NCBI GenBank assembly: GCA_008933995.1
Contig: WARS01000010.1
Coordinates: forward strand, 8,473,001-8,537,000
Length of the DNA: 64,000 nt
Reading direction: 5' to 3'
From: Datnioides undecimradiatus
Taxonomy: Eukaryota > Chordata > Actinopteri > Lobotiformes > Datnioididae
Shown here in pieces: positions 47,770 through 60,100 of this stretch (position 1 is its first letter; each line of letters opens with the position of its first letter). Position numbers and translations under genes: made by a program. The notes below the pieces were generated by a model that saw nothing but the letters and a program-made list of their open reading frames with translations, did not search any database and was not told the DNA's origin.

Positions 47770-47820
47770 CTGTAACCAACCAGTCAATATGTAACCAATA
47801 TATTGACTGGTTGGTTACAG
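47770..47820. repeat. Perfect 21-bp inverted repeat with 9-nt loop
   Basis: The left arm is 47770-47790, the spacer 47791-47799 and the right arm 47800-47820. Every one of the 21 bases pairs. The spacer begins GTAACCAAT, which repeats eight bases of the left arm (GTAACCAA). Confidence 0.95.
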
Positions 47821-50800
47821 CGTAACCGCAGCTAGGGCGCTAACCTAGTCCATTACATCATCCAGAACTGGATCCCACCCTTTAAACTTGTGCAGCACCT
47901 TAGTGTTCGGGTGTGTTATCAGACTTTGTCTTTTTGCTAGAAGTAGCTTCATCTCTTATACATGCTCTATAGAGTGAAGGGGGAACTGCATATATATATT
48001 TCACATTGTATTTTTTCCATTGTTTCCAATGTTAAAAAGAGATTAATGCAGCTTTAAATTGTTTATTTATTTTGCCATGTATATTGAATATCTTTAGCCC
48101 ACAACTTTCCTCTGGGATGAATATGTTTTTACTTTTACTTTTACTTACTTTTTTTTTTTTTTTTAGCACACATGATTTTTCACCCCTTAACTTTGCTGAT
48201 ATCTACATCCTACATCTACAATATTTTCAAGTCAGTTTTGCCATAATAGTCAGGGCTGCTTTTCAGGCTCATTCACTCTCAATGACTTCAACGTGCCACA
48301 GTAAACAAGAACTGCCATCAATCACACTTTTGCAAAGCAGCATCAGAGAGCCAATATCAGGCTATATATTTGAACATTTTGGAAAAAAAACCCCTCTGTT
48401 TCAAATTAATGTTCACATTTGGGAACACAGTGTGAGCCAAAAGCATCTTACTTCCAGTTTCTGCCTCTCTGATTTCCCACAATTTTTTTTTTTCCTCCAA
48501 GATAAATATTCAACTGTCAGTCACACCCCAGTGAAGCCAACCGGCAAATCAAAAGCAAGATGCTTCCATTAGCTGTAATCTGCAGGATAAATGTAATATA
48601 ATGCATGCTGGCATAAAATCAACTCAAAATTGGTGCCCTCTTACTTACTGTGAGGAAGTCTAATTTCAAAATATTTACTTTAAAGTACAATTTAGATGAA
48701 ATATTGTGTGATAAAAGTGTGAGAAGTGCTGGAACAGCCTGAAGCAAAGGAAATCAGTGTAAAGCTGCTCCAAATCCCCCCACCAAAACCCTCCAAGTGC
48801 AACGCTGGAAACGTCCTGAAACAAGGACAAAAGGGGTATTCTTGGTAAAATGGCTATTTATGGCAGAGAAGCTGAAATGCAAATACATTTTTAAACAAAA
48901 TGTTCGAGGTTCGTCTCTTAATGGTTCAAATTCTGTTTCAAATCTTCAGATATGTTTCAATTATGAAGTTCAATGGTCACCATCTGTTTTCAAATTAGAC
49001 AAATGAAGACCAATTAAACGGCAAAAAACTGACTATACACTTCGTTTCTAATATCAGACATATTAGAAAGAATAACTTCTTGTGTCCTTATTAAAAACCA
49101 TTAAAAATCACGAATCAAGACCCTTTCGAGACGAGAGAAGACATTGGGAGAAAACAGGAGTGATGAGAGAGATTCGGAAACTGGAAACACACAATGAGAA
49201 TTGAGTGTCCATGTGTGGGATGCATTGCCAAAAGTCACCATAGATTTAGGTGATGTATCTGCTGTCACTTTGTGCATTAACGCTGTGACCTTTCCTTCCT
49301 ATTTCAGAAAGCAGTGTGGCCCAAGCTGGTAAGAAAGATGGATACGTAGAGGATGAAATCTGTCACAAGGAAAGAAATTGAGCAGGCAGTCTCTCCACTG
49401 TGGTGGTAGCACATATAAACCACCGTAAATAACTCTGAGATGTGAAACTACCACATGCTATCACACAAAACTGTAATATACTGTAGTTGCACAAGAAAAT
49501 GGACTCAGAGTGATCTGGAGCAAGAAGATCAGAAAGAGGAAGTGAACATTAAGAAAGAGACAGAGGAGAGTAAAGATTGGTTTCACAGCGGTGGAGGAAA
49601 AAATCGACTTCTTTCTTCATCTCTGTTCTTTTGTCTGAGCTGTTACACAATAGATCAGGCCGGAATGTGGATTGATTACGCTGTCATTGCCAGTGTTATC
49701 CCCTCGAATGAATTTAATATTTGATTCAGTTTGTTATTCATGCTCTCAATTCTTTTGCGATGCCATTTGGCTCCACTGTCGCTGTCAATTCATCTTGTGC
49801 TGTCCTCACTGTCATTAGCTGAATGCAATATTGAATTTTGAAGAACAGTCCTTTTTTTTCCTGAATTGCATGCACAATTATTCAGCTTTATAATTTAGCT
49901 TTCGTGTTTTGTATTTCATAATATGTCATGACGACAACTTTACCAGAAAAGTGGTATCTCCTACGAACACGGTACCATTTGGGGCGCTCAGTGCTGTTAA
50001 ACACGCTCACAGTTTTATTTCTCTACATACATTCATGCGGCAGCCATCTAACTCTGGTGTGTCACCTGGTCATATTTCAAAAGTAAGACTAATCAAGTGG
50101 AACTTAATTTAAAGGAGCACACACCAAACATTTGGAAATTCAAATTCGAAAACATACAAAAACCACATTAGTATGCGTTAGTATTAACAAACCTATAATG
50201 CCATAAATAGTGACATATTATATTATATTGACACAATATAATGTATAGTAATATACTGCATTTCTGCACTGCACTGTACTTTTTGATACTTTTACTCCAC
50301 CAACCTGATTTCACAAAGTCCTGTGTCATTGATTTCCTGAATATGTCTGATATTTCCCTGCTGCAGACTCCTCTCTGTGCTGTATATCCACTGCAGGCTC
50401 ATTCTGCTCTGCACCTGTCCTCTCTAACTGCAGGAGGCTGCGCTGTATTATTCTTTTTTCCATCACAGCCTTCCAGTCACAGGTATTTACTGCCCCCAGC
50501 ACCAGACACAGAGAGCCACACCATGTTACACAGTAGCTGAATCAAGCACCATTGGCACCAAAAGAGATGATTCATGTTAGAGCACTGTGAGTCCTCGTGT
50601 AGTTCGTTTCAATGGTAAATTATATCATTTGCATTAGTAAAAAATATGCTTCTGAGTTGGTGTGGTGTAAGAGGCTCTTATAAATCAGGATTAGGATCAA
50701 AGCAAGGGAAAATACATGTGTCCAGTTTCATATCTCAGATCTTGTGATTGCATACAGATGATAACACAGGTAAATCCTAAAGTAGTAACTTTGAGGTTTT

Positions 50801-51000
50801 TGAGGGGCTCAGGACAAGAAAAAATATCCTGTTGGTGCACACACATCAGAGATATAGAATCTTTACTTTGTGATGAATAATTAATGTGTTTTGATCATTC
50901 CATGCTGTGGGCTACTTGCCAAGAGGGGAGAGCTGAACTCTTTCATTGCAGCAGCTTCTTGCTTTTTTTTTTTCTAGTGGATTTCCACATCGAGCTGGAG

Positions 51001-51040
51001 GGACTTGGATGTGTAAAGCCCCAAGGACTTGGATGTGTAA
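51001..51040. repeat. Two direct copies of a 16-bp unit, period 24
   Basis: GGACTTGGATGTGTAA occurs at 51001-51016 and again at 51025-51040. There are only two copies, so it is not a CRISPR-like array. Confidence 0.9.
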
Positions 51041-51335
51041 GAGATGCAAGCACATGCTGCGCTAGTCTCTTGGCACCTGAATTCCTCTACATGAGCATAT
51101 GTACTTTGGAGCCGATGCACGGCTCTAGCCTGCTGAGAGGTGAACTGCATGCTGGGACGGCTGAGGGGCTGAGAGAGTCTGGCTGCTCGTGTAGCCATGG
51201 CAGCAGTGGCGGGTGAAGGTAAGAGGTAAGGGTGCTGTCTCTTCAGATGACCTCCATTTGCCATGGTGCAAAGCGCAGATGCCAGCCGCTGTCGTAGTAT
51301 CCAGCAGGAAACCTCCCCAGTCAGTGAACAGCCGA

Positions 51336-51347
51336 GGGGGGGGGGGG
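51336..51347. repeat. G12 homopolymer
   Basis: Twelve consecutive G, followed by CGG. Confidence 0.9.
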
Positions 51348-53804
51348 CGGCAGACCGTTCAACATGAGCTGCAATGAGAGGCTGAGGAGTAGCTGTGAAC
51401 CATCCACCAAAACACACTGCATCAGGCTGCCTAAACAAGATATGACACATGCCTCATTCCCTTATGCCAGCTCATGACAAGTGATCAGGCAATCTCATAA
51501 CTCATGCAGCGCTGTGGTAGCTGAGGCACACATTTAAATACATCTCCATATACAGTTGCTTCACTATTTCAGCATTTAAAACCGTGATCGCTTCCTTTGT
51601 CACAGTCTGCCTTACCTTTTCTTGACATAAAAGAAAAAACAACATTTGTCGGCGTGTTAGGCTCCAGAAATAAACCCAGACGATGTTACCAAAAGTATTT
51701 GGGAATGCATGAGCTGTGACCTGGAATTTCAAATGTGATCTTATAAACTGCAATTCATATTTGATGGGGTAATAGAACATGAATTTTTCACTCGGCAGAG
51801 AGAGGAGGGAGAAGAGGATCTGTGTGGTTTGTATTCATTTCACTCTGCATTTCACATTTGGATTTCAAGGCTCTGTAGCGTGCAGACACACAGGTACATG
51901 CACAGAACCCAAACCCACACACACACACATATGTGTCCATAGCTGGTGTCTATGTGGATCACAGCTGTGTCGGAAGATTCTCTCTCCATTAAAGGAGTAC
52001 TTTGGTGGAAATATGCTTATTTGCCCTCTGAGCAGAAGTTAGGTGAAGAATTGAATATAACTCTGATGACTGATCGGTAAACACGTAGCTGGAACCAACA
52101 GTCCAGGCTGATCTGGATCTGTTTGAGCAAACAAAATCCACCCATTGGCACCTCCAAAGCAAATTAACACATTATATCTTTTTTGTTATGCGCCAGCCTG
52201 TTTCCTGGTTCAGGATACTTCTGGGAGAAGTAGTCTTACACACATAGCCCTGGGAAATGGTGAATTGTCTTTTTGTTTTTGTCCAGATGAAACAAATGAG
52301 ATTTAAAATGCTAATTAGTGAGCTTTAAGAAAGGTGTTTATGGAGCGAATTTGTGTGTTTTGGACAGAGCCATGCTAGCCACTTCCCCCTGTTTCAAGGC
52401 TTTGTTCTAAGCTACACTAATTCTGTCCTCACTGTAGCTTTGTGTCTATCATACAGGCATGAGACTGGTTTTGATCTTCTCATTGAACTCTCAACAAGCA
52501 AGTGAATGATTACATTTCCCAAAATGCCACATTATACGATATAATGACCGTATGAATCCTGTTTTAGGTATACATTGGATATGCATCACGTTACCTTTCT
52601 GTGGTGTTGCATCTTTAAGAAGTGCGGGTTACTGAGGACAGAGCATTTGTTTTCAATACAGAGACAACAGAGAAGGCTTGTCTTCTGTGAGGAAGCTGTG
52701 CCGAAGTGGTTTCATAAAAAGAAATATTTATACCCAGGCTGCTTATCACCCAGCAAATGTCGAGAAGTATTAATATGTAACATCCTGCAGGGCTCTCCAG
52801 GACACTTGCCATAGCTCCAAAGAGGGAGAGAGCCTGGTGTTATCGATGCTTGGCAGTGTGACTTGGTGATGGTATCAGCCATGCTGACTGGATTCCATTA
52901 GGCAATGCCCACATCTATGTCTACTGAACATATTGGCTCACACTGCGGGGGGAAACGCAGCGAATGATAGGCCTGCAGTCATGACACATGAGCTATCATC
53001 CACCATCCAGGAAGCCATATCAGCACATACACATTAGTTTACTGCAGACCTGATGCCATGCTGCAAAGATTATAGGAAGTCTTTCTCTCTCATATAAATC
53101 ATACTTTAGTGAAAAAAAAATCAGCATTTAGGATGATGGGAATATTCTTCAGAGCCTTTTCTCTTTTTACACCCTGACTACCTCCCCAAGTGCCCAGATT
53201 TCTCAGCTCTAATAGGATGAGTCATTTTTTTCCTTGCCTTTGTATACACAGAGCTGCTGATTTAAGCAGAAGATTTGCATTGCAAAGACAGTAATAGAAA
53301 AATTCAAAAAACAGAGCAGGGGTATAATGAGACAGCAGATAAAGGATAAGTAATGAGAGGCAGTTCCCTGTTAAATGCAGTGGTCCTTGGAGGTCAGAGA
53401 TGCGAGTTTGACGGCGTTAAGCTGTGCATCTGCATCGGGCTGTCGTTTTAATGAGGCTCAGACGCACAGAGTCGTCAACAATTAGATGAAATCAATGGAT
53501 TTATACCAAGTCTAGTCACCTACATCTCAAAGTTGTTCTATGAGCAATGAATATTAACACATGTAAGATTTGTTATGACATTTATATTTACCATTCATCT
53601 ATATACAGCAAAATGTTTAAAACAAATTTCTTTTCTTTTTAATATGAATATAAATAAGTGCTTATTTGTTTTATTGCTGACAGGTAAAGGAAGAGATCAA
53701 TACCACGTTCTTATATGTGCTTTACATGCAGAGCTAGTTGTTGGACCATTAGCATTAACACTGGGAAATAGCTAGCCTGGCTCTGTCATGCTGAAACCAG
53801 TTGA

Positions 53805-53970
53805 GAGAAGACCAAAACATGTTTTCCACTGAGAAAAGCCTTCTAGCATTGACCCTAAATCATTTGGGAGCAACTATTTCACTGTCGTCACACCTAAACC
53901 ACGCCTGTAACTGCCAGTCATTCCTCACAGGATTCTGATTGGTCTGTGTGGTGCTTTAGTTTTGCCCTCA
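53805..53970. repeat. Dispersed repeat pair, copy 2
   Basis: It carries GTCACACCTAAACCACGCCT, then AACTGCCAGTCATTCCTCAC, collinear with the unit at 38480-38665. The element family is not named. Confidence 0.55.
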
Positions 53971-56324
53971 GAAATGAGTGTGGTATCGAGCTTCTCATGT
54001 AACTTTTTGCAAGAGGGAGACTTTTTTTTTATTGAGTTATTATCCTATATAATGAATAACTCGATTTAAAACAAAAAAGGAAGTTTATAAGACATAAAAC
54101 ACTAGAATTCTGTCACAACAGAAACTTTGTAGGAAACTTTTATGAGTCAAGTCAGCCCTGTATTTGTCCGGCAGTTGTAGTTTTGACAAAGTCTCTGAGG
54201 TAATTTCTCTGCTGCAGAATGGAGCATTGCTATGTGTCATCACTCGAACACCCACCTTTCTGCCTCTGTTTTTCTCTTCCTGCCTCTCTCTCTTAAAGTC
54301 TGCCTTGCTGTGAATGTGGGTGTTCATTCATTTTCTTCTGTGGCAGCTTACAGGCTCAGGCTTGAGTTCACAGTTCTCCCATAGCTCAGGCAAACACATT
54401 GTGTAGCCTGTTAGGATTATCTACAGAGGCAACAAGCTTTGGAGACGCTGCCAAACAAAATCCTAATTACGCCGGATGCACTGTGCTCCTCTACCAACAT
54501 GGTGTCTCCAAAATGTTCCGACATGAGCAACTGGGCTCAGTGAAGTGTTGTGACAACAGATATGAATCTTTGTGGATTGTTTTTTTTTTTTTTTAGATTA
54601 AACTTTTTAGATTTTCATTAAAAAGTTTAAAAATGGAACAGCTCACACGAGAAAATTACCTCTTATATAAAACAGATTGCGTGTATCTATTTTTTTTTTT
54701 AAATGCATTTTCTTTTTTGCCTCTAACAGTCCTGTAAGGTCACATGCTAATGTGTTAAAACCATTAAAAAAAAACCCCAACCCACTGGAAACATTTGGCA
54801 CCTCTGGAATCCAAAGAAAAAACCTCTGCCATACAATCTGGGAGGTTGTGGCATTTACAAATTCAGGCCTTTAATTGCCCAGTGAACTGTTCGACTGTTT
54901 GAAGCTTCACCAGTTTAAATATTTAATACAGGGAGTGTAAAACTGTGTAGAACTGTAGGAGCAGTAATACAGTGAAATTATAGGGACAGAGGCATGCTTT
55001 TGATACTAAAAGTATAATACATGAGTAGTACTTAGGAATTCAAAAGTATATGTATGCACTTGTATTAAAGTTTACATTACATATTAATGTCCCCAAAATA
55101 GTCCTGTAGACAGATGAGCAACAAACTGGTGTGTTTAATACTGATATGTGTACATATTTCCTTCTTTATCAAGCTAAGACAATACAATTAGTATTTATTT
55201 AGATTTTAACAGTATACCACAGCGTGCGTTTTGTTGTAGTCAAATGAAATGTTTGAAAATCTGATTATGGAATTTGTTTTTAGCCATTTAACCATTAGCA
55301 GCAGTATAAAACAATGTTTGATATGCAGGTCGCTACATTGTTAGCGAGTTAACATGAAAAAACGTTTCTGCAGAACGCACAGCTCAGTGATGTGCTGTGA
55401 AAGGTAGCTCTGCGCTAAGAAAAGAGGAGGCTGCAAGATGATATAAACAATGCACCCCGCACATATAAAAAAGACAAACAAAAAACACTTTGCAGATGTT
55501 TTATGGAGGTAGAAAAAAGCAATGAAATGCAACTTCAGAATACATAAAAAGTGTATTTTATGGCTGCTCTCTGTCTCACAGTGTGGGCCTTCTGTGCCCA
55601 GGTGTTCTCAACACGAACACATGCTGGAGTACACAGACATGCCTCCGCTCTTTTCTTATCTCTCATTAGGAGGGTCTCACTCGTGTCCTCAGACAGCCAG
55701 GCAACCAAGCACGTCAGCCAGTGGCAGGTCTGGGAGCAAGGTAACCTGATGGGCTGATACTGTCGGGGTATTTTCTTCAAGAAGGCGAGGCTGCTGTTGG
55801 ACACGTTATCCATTTTCTACAGGACTTGGAGTGTCGTGCATGTCTTTTTGTGTTTGCTTCGTGGACTGTCGCATGGGTCTTGCTGCTGTAGCAGCCACTA
55901 CTTTGTGAAGAGGAGGCTGACTTTGAAAGAGTTTCAAGGATGGTCTTGCTTTTTCACTTTTACTAAAAATATGCAAAATTGTGAGAACTGGATTAAAGTG
56001 GTAGTGAGCAATCATTAAATCCAAGGCCAAGGAGCCATTTCTGAACTACTTCCATTAGATTGTGAGGTGCATTACAAACAAAATTCTATTCACAACTGTA
56101 ACATCCACTGTGCAGTATTTCCCCACTGTATACTGTCAGAGTTTAGGCTGCTGGAGGCTAAACACCTTGGTTAGATGCTGTATTCAGCTAAAGAGACAAA
56201 CTGTTGTTATATTTTCCTTAACAATAACTTAAAATACTAGAACATCACTTTACTACAAGAACAAGCAAAGCACTGCCGAACAAACACATTTCCTGTGAAA
56301 CTTAACCCACATGTTACCAATGAG

Positions 56325-56450
56325 GCTTTTGGCGATTACTTAAGATTGACATTAAATGCAGGATCTTTACATGCAATAGAGTAATTTTTAATTGTTGAAT
56401 CAGTACTTTCACTGACGTAAAAGATGTGAATACTTCTTCATCCACTGTGT
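56325..56450. repeat. Dispersed teleost repeat, 3' tail fragment, same family as 13325-14215
   Basis: It reads GCAGGATCTTTACATGCAAT, then TCAGTACTTTCACTGACGTA and GAATACTTCTTCATCCACTG. The last phrase is a near match to the family's usual end (GAATACTTCTTCCACCACTG). Confidence 0.65.
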
Positions 56451-57108
56451 AATATGAATCCAGGTGCTGCTACCAAATGTGGCCCTATTCTAAGCACCTG
56501 TGGTCACTCTACGGAGAAAAATACATTAAGGCAAATAGTTGGTAAACCCATAAAAATGCTCTGTTCAAAGCAGAAAGCAGAACAGCGTGGAATACTATTA
56601 TATTTGCAAAATGTGTGCAGACTTCTATTAATTCTTAAAGGTTCATAAGATGCACTGATGTTGTTGTGAGCAGGAACAAAAAAAAAAAAAAAATCAATAA
56701 TACATAAATGTGACTCACCATTGACCGACTGGTGAAGTTTCCCTTTCAGAAGTTGCTTGTTTTGTACATGGCTGAGGGGTGAAACTGTCCAGTCATCCAG
56801 GAAATAAGAGAGCAGCCATGTGATTTAAAGAGGAGAGTCTCTGTCAGGCATCCAGTCCACCTGAGACTGAGATCATTCTTGGTGTTCAGCAGCCCGTTGA
56901 TGGATAGACACACTTCTTTTATTGCTTTTTCTGCCCTTTGATCATCCCATTGTGGACATACTATTTCATGTTTTATCTGCACTGCAACATTATTTGCTAT
57001 ATATTATATTGCATGCCAAGAGACCCGTGGTTTCAGAAGGTAACTTCAAGGAGAGTTTGGTCTTTTCCCCACTGGTTTGTATTGTCGTGCCTGTGTATGT
57101 GCGGATCT

Positions 57109-57127
57109 GTGTGTGTGTGTGTGTGTG
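57109..57127. repeat. (TG)n microsatellite
   Basis: About nine TG units, with GT-rich flanks. Confidence 0.85.
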
Positions 57128-60100
57128 AGCGTGTAAATGTGTTTGTGTGAGAGGGAGAGATCATACCTCTGGTTGATTAAACCTCTGCAACTCAAACCAC
57201 CTCATGGCCTTGGTGTTTATTGGCAGGCACTTCAGAAAGATGCACTCACAGGTGCACTACACACACATATACACCTACACCAACCATACTAACACCCCCA
57301 ATTCTATTGAGCTTCACCTCGTAATGAGCATCTAACAGTAATTTAAGGCCATAGCGCTGACACCCATATTGATCTGGGTGGACAGGGCATGAAGAACATC
57401 CACAAATCAGCGCAGAAGTGTTAAATTGCCTCTTTCATCAGATAAATCAGCAGCGTAGAATGGCCATAAGTCTATGTCTTCCCCATGCATCTCAGCAATT
57501 TTCTGTTTCACGTCATGTTTTAATACTGTGCCTCAAACTGATTTCTCCCCCCTGCTTCCAGGGGTGTGTCCTGACTTTTTGGACTAGGGTGGTCCAGGTG
57601 GGATACTGACTTATGAAGGGGTGGCAGGAAATACATAAAGTAGCATTAATTTACCATTTCTTATATCTGGTTTTAATTACTAACAGGACACAGGCCTAGA
57701 ATGAAGTCATTCTTAGCGCAAAAACAAAAACAAGTAATAATACAGTAGTAATACATTGTATTAGGACAAAAGCGCAAAGTGTCAGTCAGTATACAGTATA
57801 CATTGGTTGGTTCTGCTCGGTCACTCACAGCTTTCACCTTTTAACAGATTTCTCGTTATTCCTGCAGTTGGTTCAGCTGCAAGGAGCTGCTTTTGTTTAT
57901 CTCATGATGTGAGCTGTCAATGGGATCATGGCATCATGGGATGAAAAACATGTCTAATTGGGACACCTTTCATCATTCCAAGCTAGCAGCACTAACCAAC
58001 GAAGGAAAGGGAAAAGAGGAATACTTGCAAACATGGCCCTGCAAATTGTTTTTTTAAAGAATGCTTCCACACCTTTATTAGGCTTCAAGGATACCCTTGA
58101 TGCATTTTGATGAGAAACACCACGAAACACCACGATAAAGTCTCCACAGGCTACTGTAAGGTATTTGTGGTCTTTTTTAAATGGAATCTAGGGGAGTGAC
58201 ATGTCTCCACCTATCTGAGCCCGAAGTCTTCTGAATATTGTTATGCCAAACCTTTTACCTCCCTTGTCCCTGTTATGTGAAGCATCACCGGCTAATTAGT
58301 AGACACAGGTATGCAGTGTGAGTTTCCATAAGGTTACATGAATTCTGTGTATTCACATCTTTGCAACAACGTACCTCTTGCTACCATCTGGTGCTGCTAG
58401 TGTTTAAAGCTGCTTGGTGCAGATTTACAGCTAGTCATGAGCGGTGAACAGAGAAACCGTCAACACAGTGATGAGGAAAAATGTGGCTGCAGGTGAGCTG
58501 AAAAAAAATATGTTTTTTTTTTTTAAAGAGAGTGTCGGAAGGTTTTGTGCCAACAAGCTAATTAAAACACTTTTTCAAAGCACTTCAATGGACTTCTCGT
58601 GTAATTTTTCAACGCTGTCTGCTGTTTTTCCTAACTGCCTTAATCACTCTGCCCTGACTGTTGCTAAGGCAGCCTGCCAAGGTGAATGTTTCAACAGAGA
58701 CATAACGATGGCTCACCTGTCACCTCACCTCTGAGAAATGCTGCCACCGCAGGGCATGCTGACAGAATAATAAAACACGGTAAAAACAAAATTATTCTTT
58801 TTAAAATATTAAAGTCACTGTGTGTAGCATTTGAAAATTCCTCTTTGCTGTAGCCGGTGGTAATGTTAAGAATGACATGTGTCAGTTCAATAAGCACTTT
58901 AAATTGAAAAATCCTCATCTGTTATGTAAGTGGAACGCATGATTTTAGTTAACAATTACTCTTCCAGGGGCTACCGCATTAACATTCTCTAGAAACGTTA
59001 CATATACAAAACACAATTAGAGCACATTAATACAGTGGCTGTTCATGCAGTTAAAGGACCCAATGGCAGACCTTAAAACTGAAAACAGTGTTACTACGAG
59101 CAGGTCCCTGATTTGTCTTCATCATGTGCAAACACACATACTGCTGATAGTTTCGAGATATTATCAACATTTGGTGTCAGGAACATACTAAGAAACATAG
59201 CTAAGAATAAACAAAGGGCAGGAAGAATATGAAGTAAGAAACTGTCTCATCAGAATTTGTTTAACAAAAAAAAAAAGCTCTGCAGTGTACCTTTAAATAC
59301 ACCTTTGACTATTAACTTAAAGGGATGATAAGGATGCAACATCAGATGTGCATTGTTGCCTAAAACTGATGCAACCCCTCCAGGTAATCAGCAACTTTCC
59401 ATGACCACTGTATGAAAATAGGACAATCATCTCCTATCATGACATGTAATTTGCTGCTTTGTGATGGCGGCGTAAACATATCTTTTACAACTGTGTGCCC
59501 CTTCTTGTGACGCACTGACTGTAAATCCTGTGACACATTACTGCGCCTGGCAGCATAAAATCTTCCAACACAGAGCTCCTCTATTTCTCTGCAAGAGTTT
59601 TCTCTTCACCTGGAGCAAAGCTCATTTCACTGGAAAATTGGCTCTACCACTCAGCTCCCCACTCCCCCATTCTCTCCGCCTGCCTCTCTAAATGCAGCCG
59701 TTATTGTAGTGCCTTAAGCACTAATCCAATTAGCTATAGGAAGCAAATGGAGCTATCTCTCATTTTAGCTTGTCACCTGCGCAGGGGGCAAAGGGAGGGA
59801 AAGCAATGAGTTTTATGGGGATTGTGACTTGGGGGAATAGATGATACCTGGCATGCAAATTTTTCAAGCCGGCAGACAAGGAGTTCTGACATTAAAGTGA
59901 ACCATCAACAGAAAATGAGTTGGCAGTTGTATTAGAGGAGGAACTGTAGTAAAAAGTAAAAATCACAAACACAGACTCCACCACCTGTGAGTACATTTCC
60001 TCGTGGCGGGAATTTTCTGGTCGCTCTTCACTCCTTGATGATTAAGCCTCTTCATTTCACTCCTCTTGCTTGTTTGACCCTCGTCGTCTCGGCCTCAGGT

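Noticed and set aside
48072..48572. 166-codon plus-strand open frame
   Set aside because: Phe-runs come from poly-T tracts; no splice partners or family likeness.
51001..51040. Direct repeat with regular spacing as a CRISPR-like array
   Set aside because: Only two copies, and the genome is eukaryotic.
50974..51450. 158-codon minus-strand open frame
   Set aside because: It covers the two-copy 16-bp direct repeat and the G12 tract, has no domain likeness, and amino-acid content follows local base composition.
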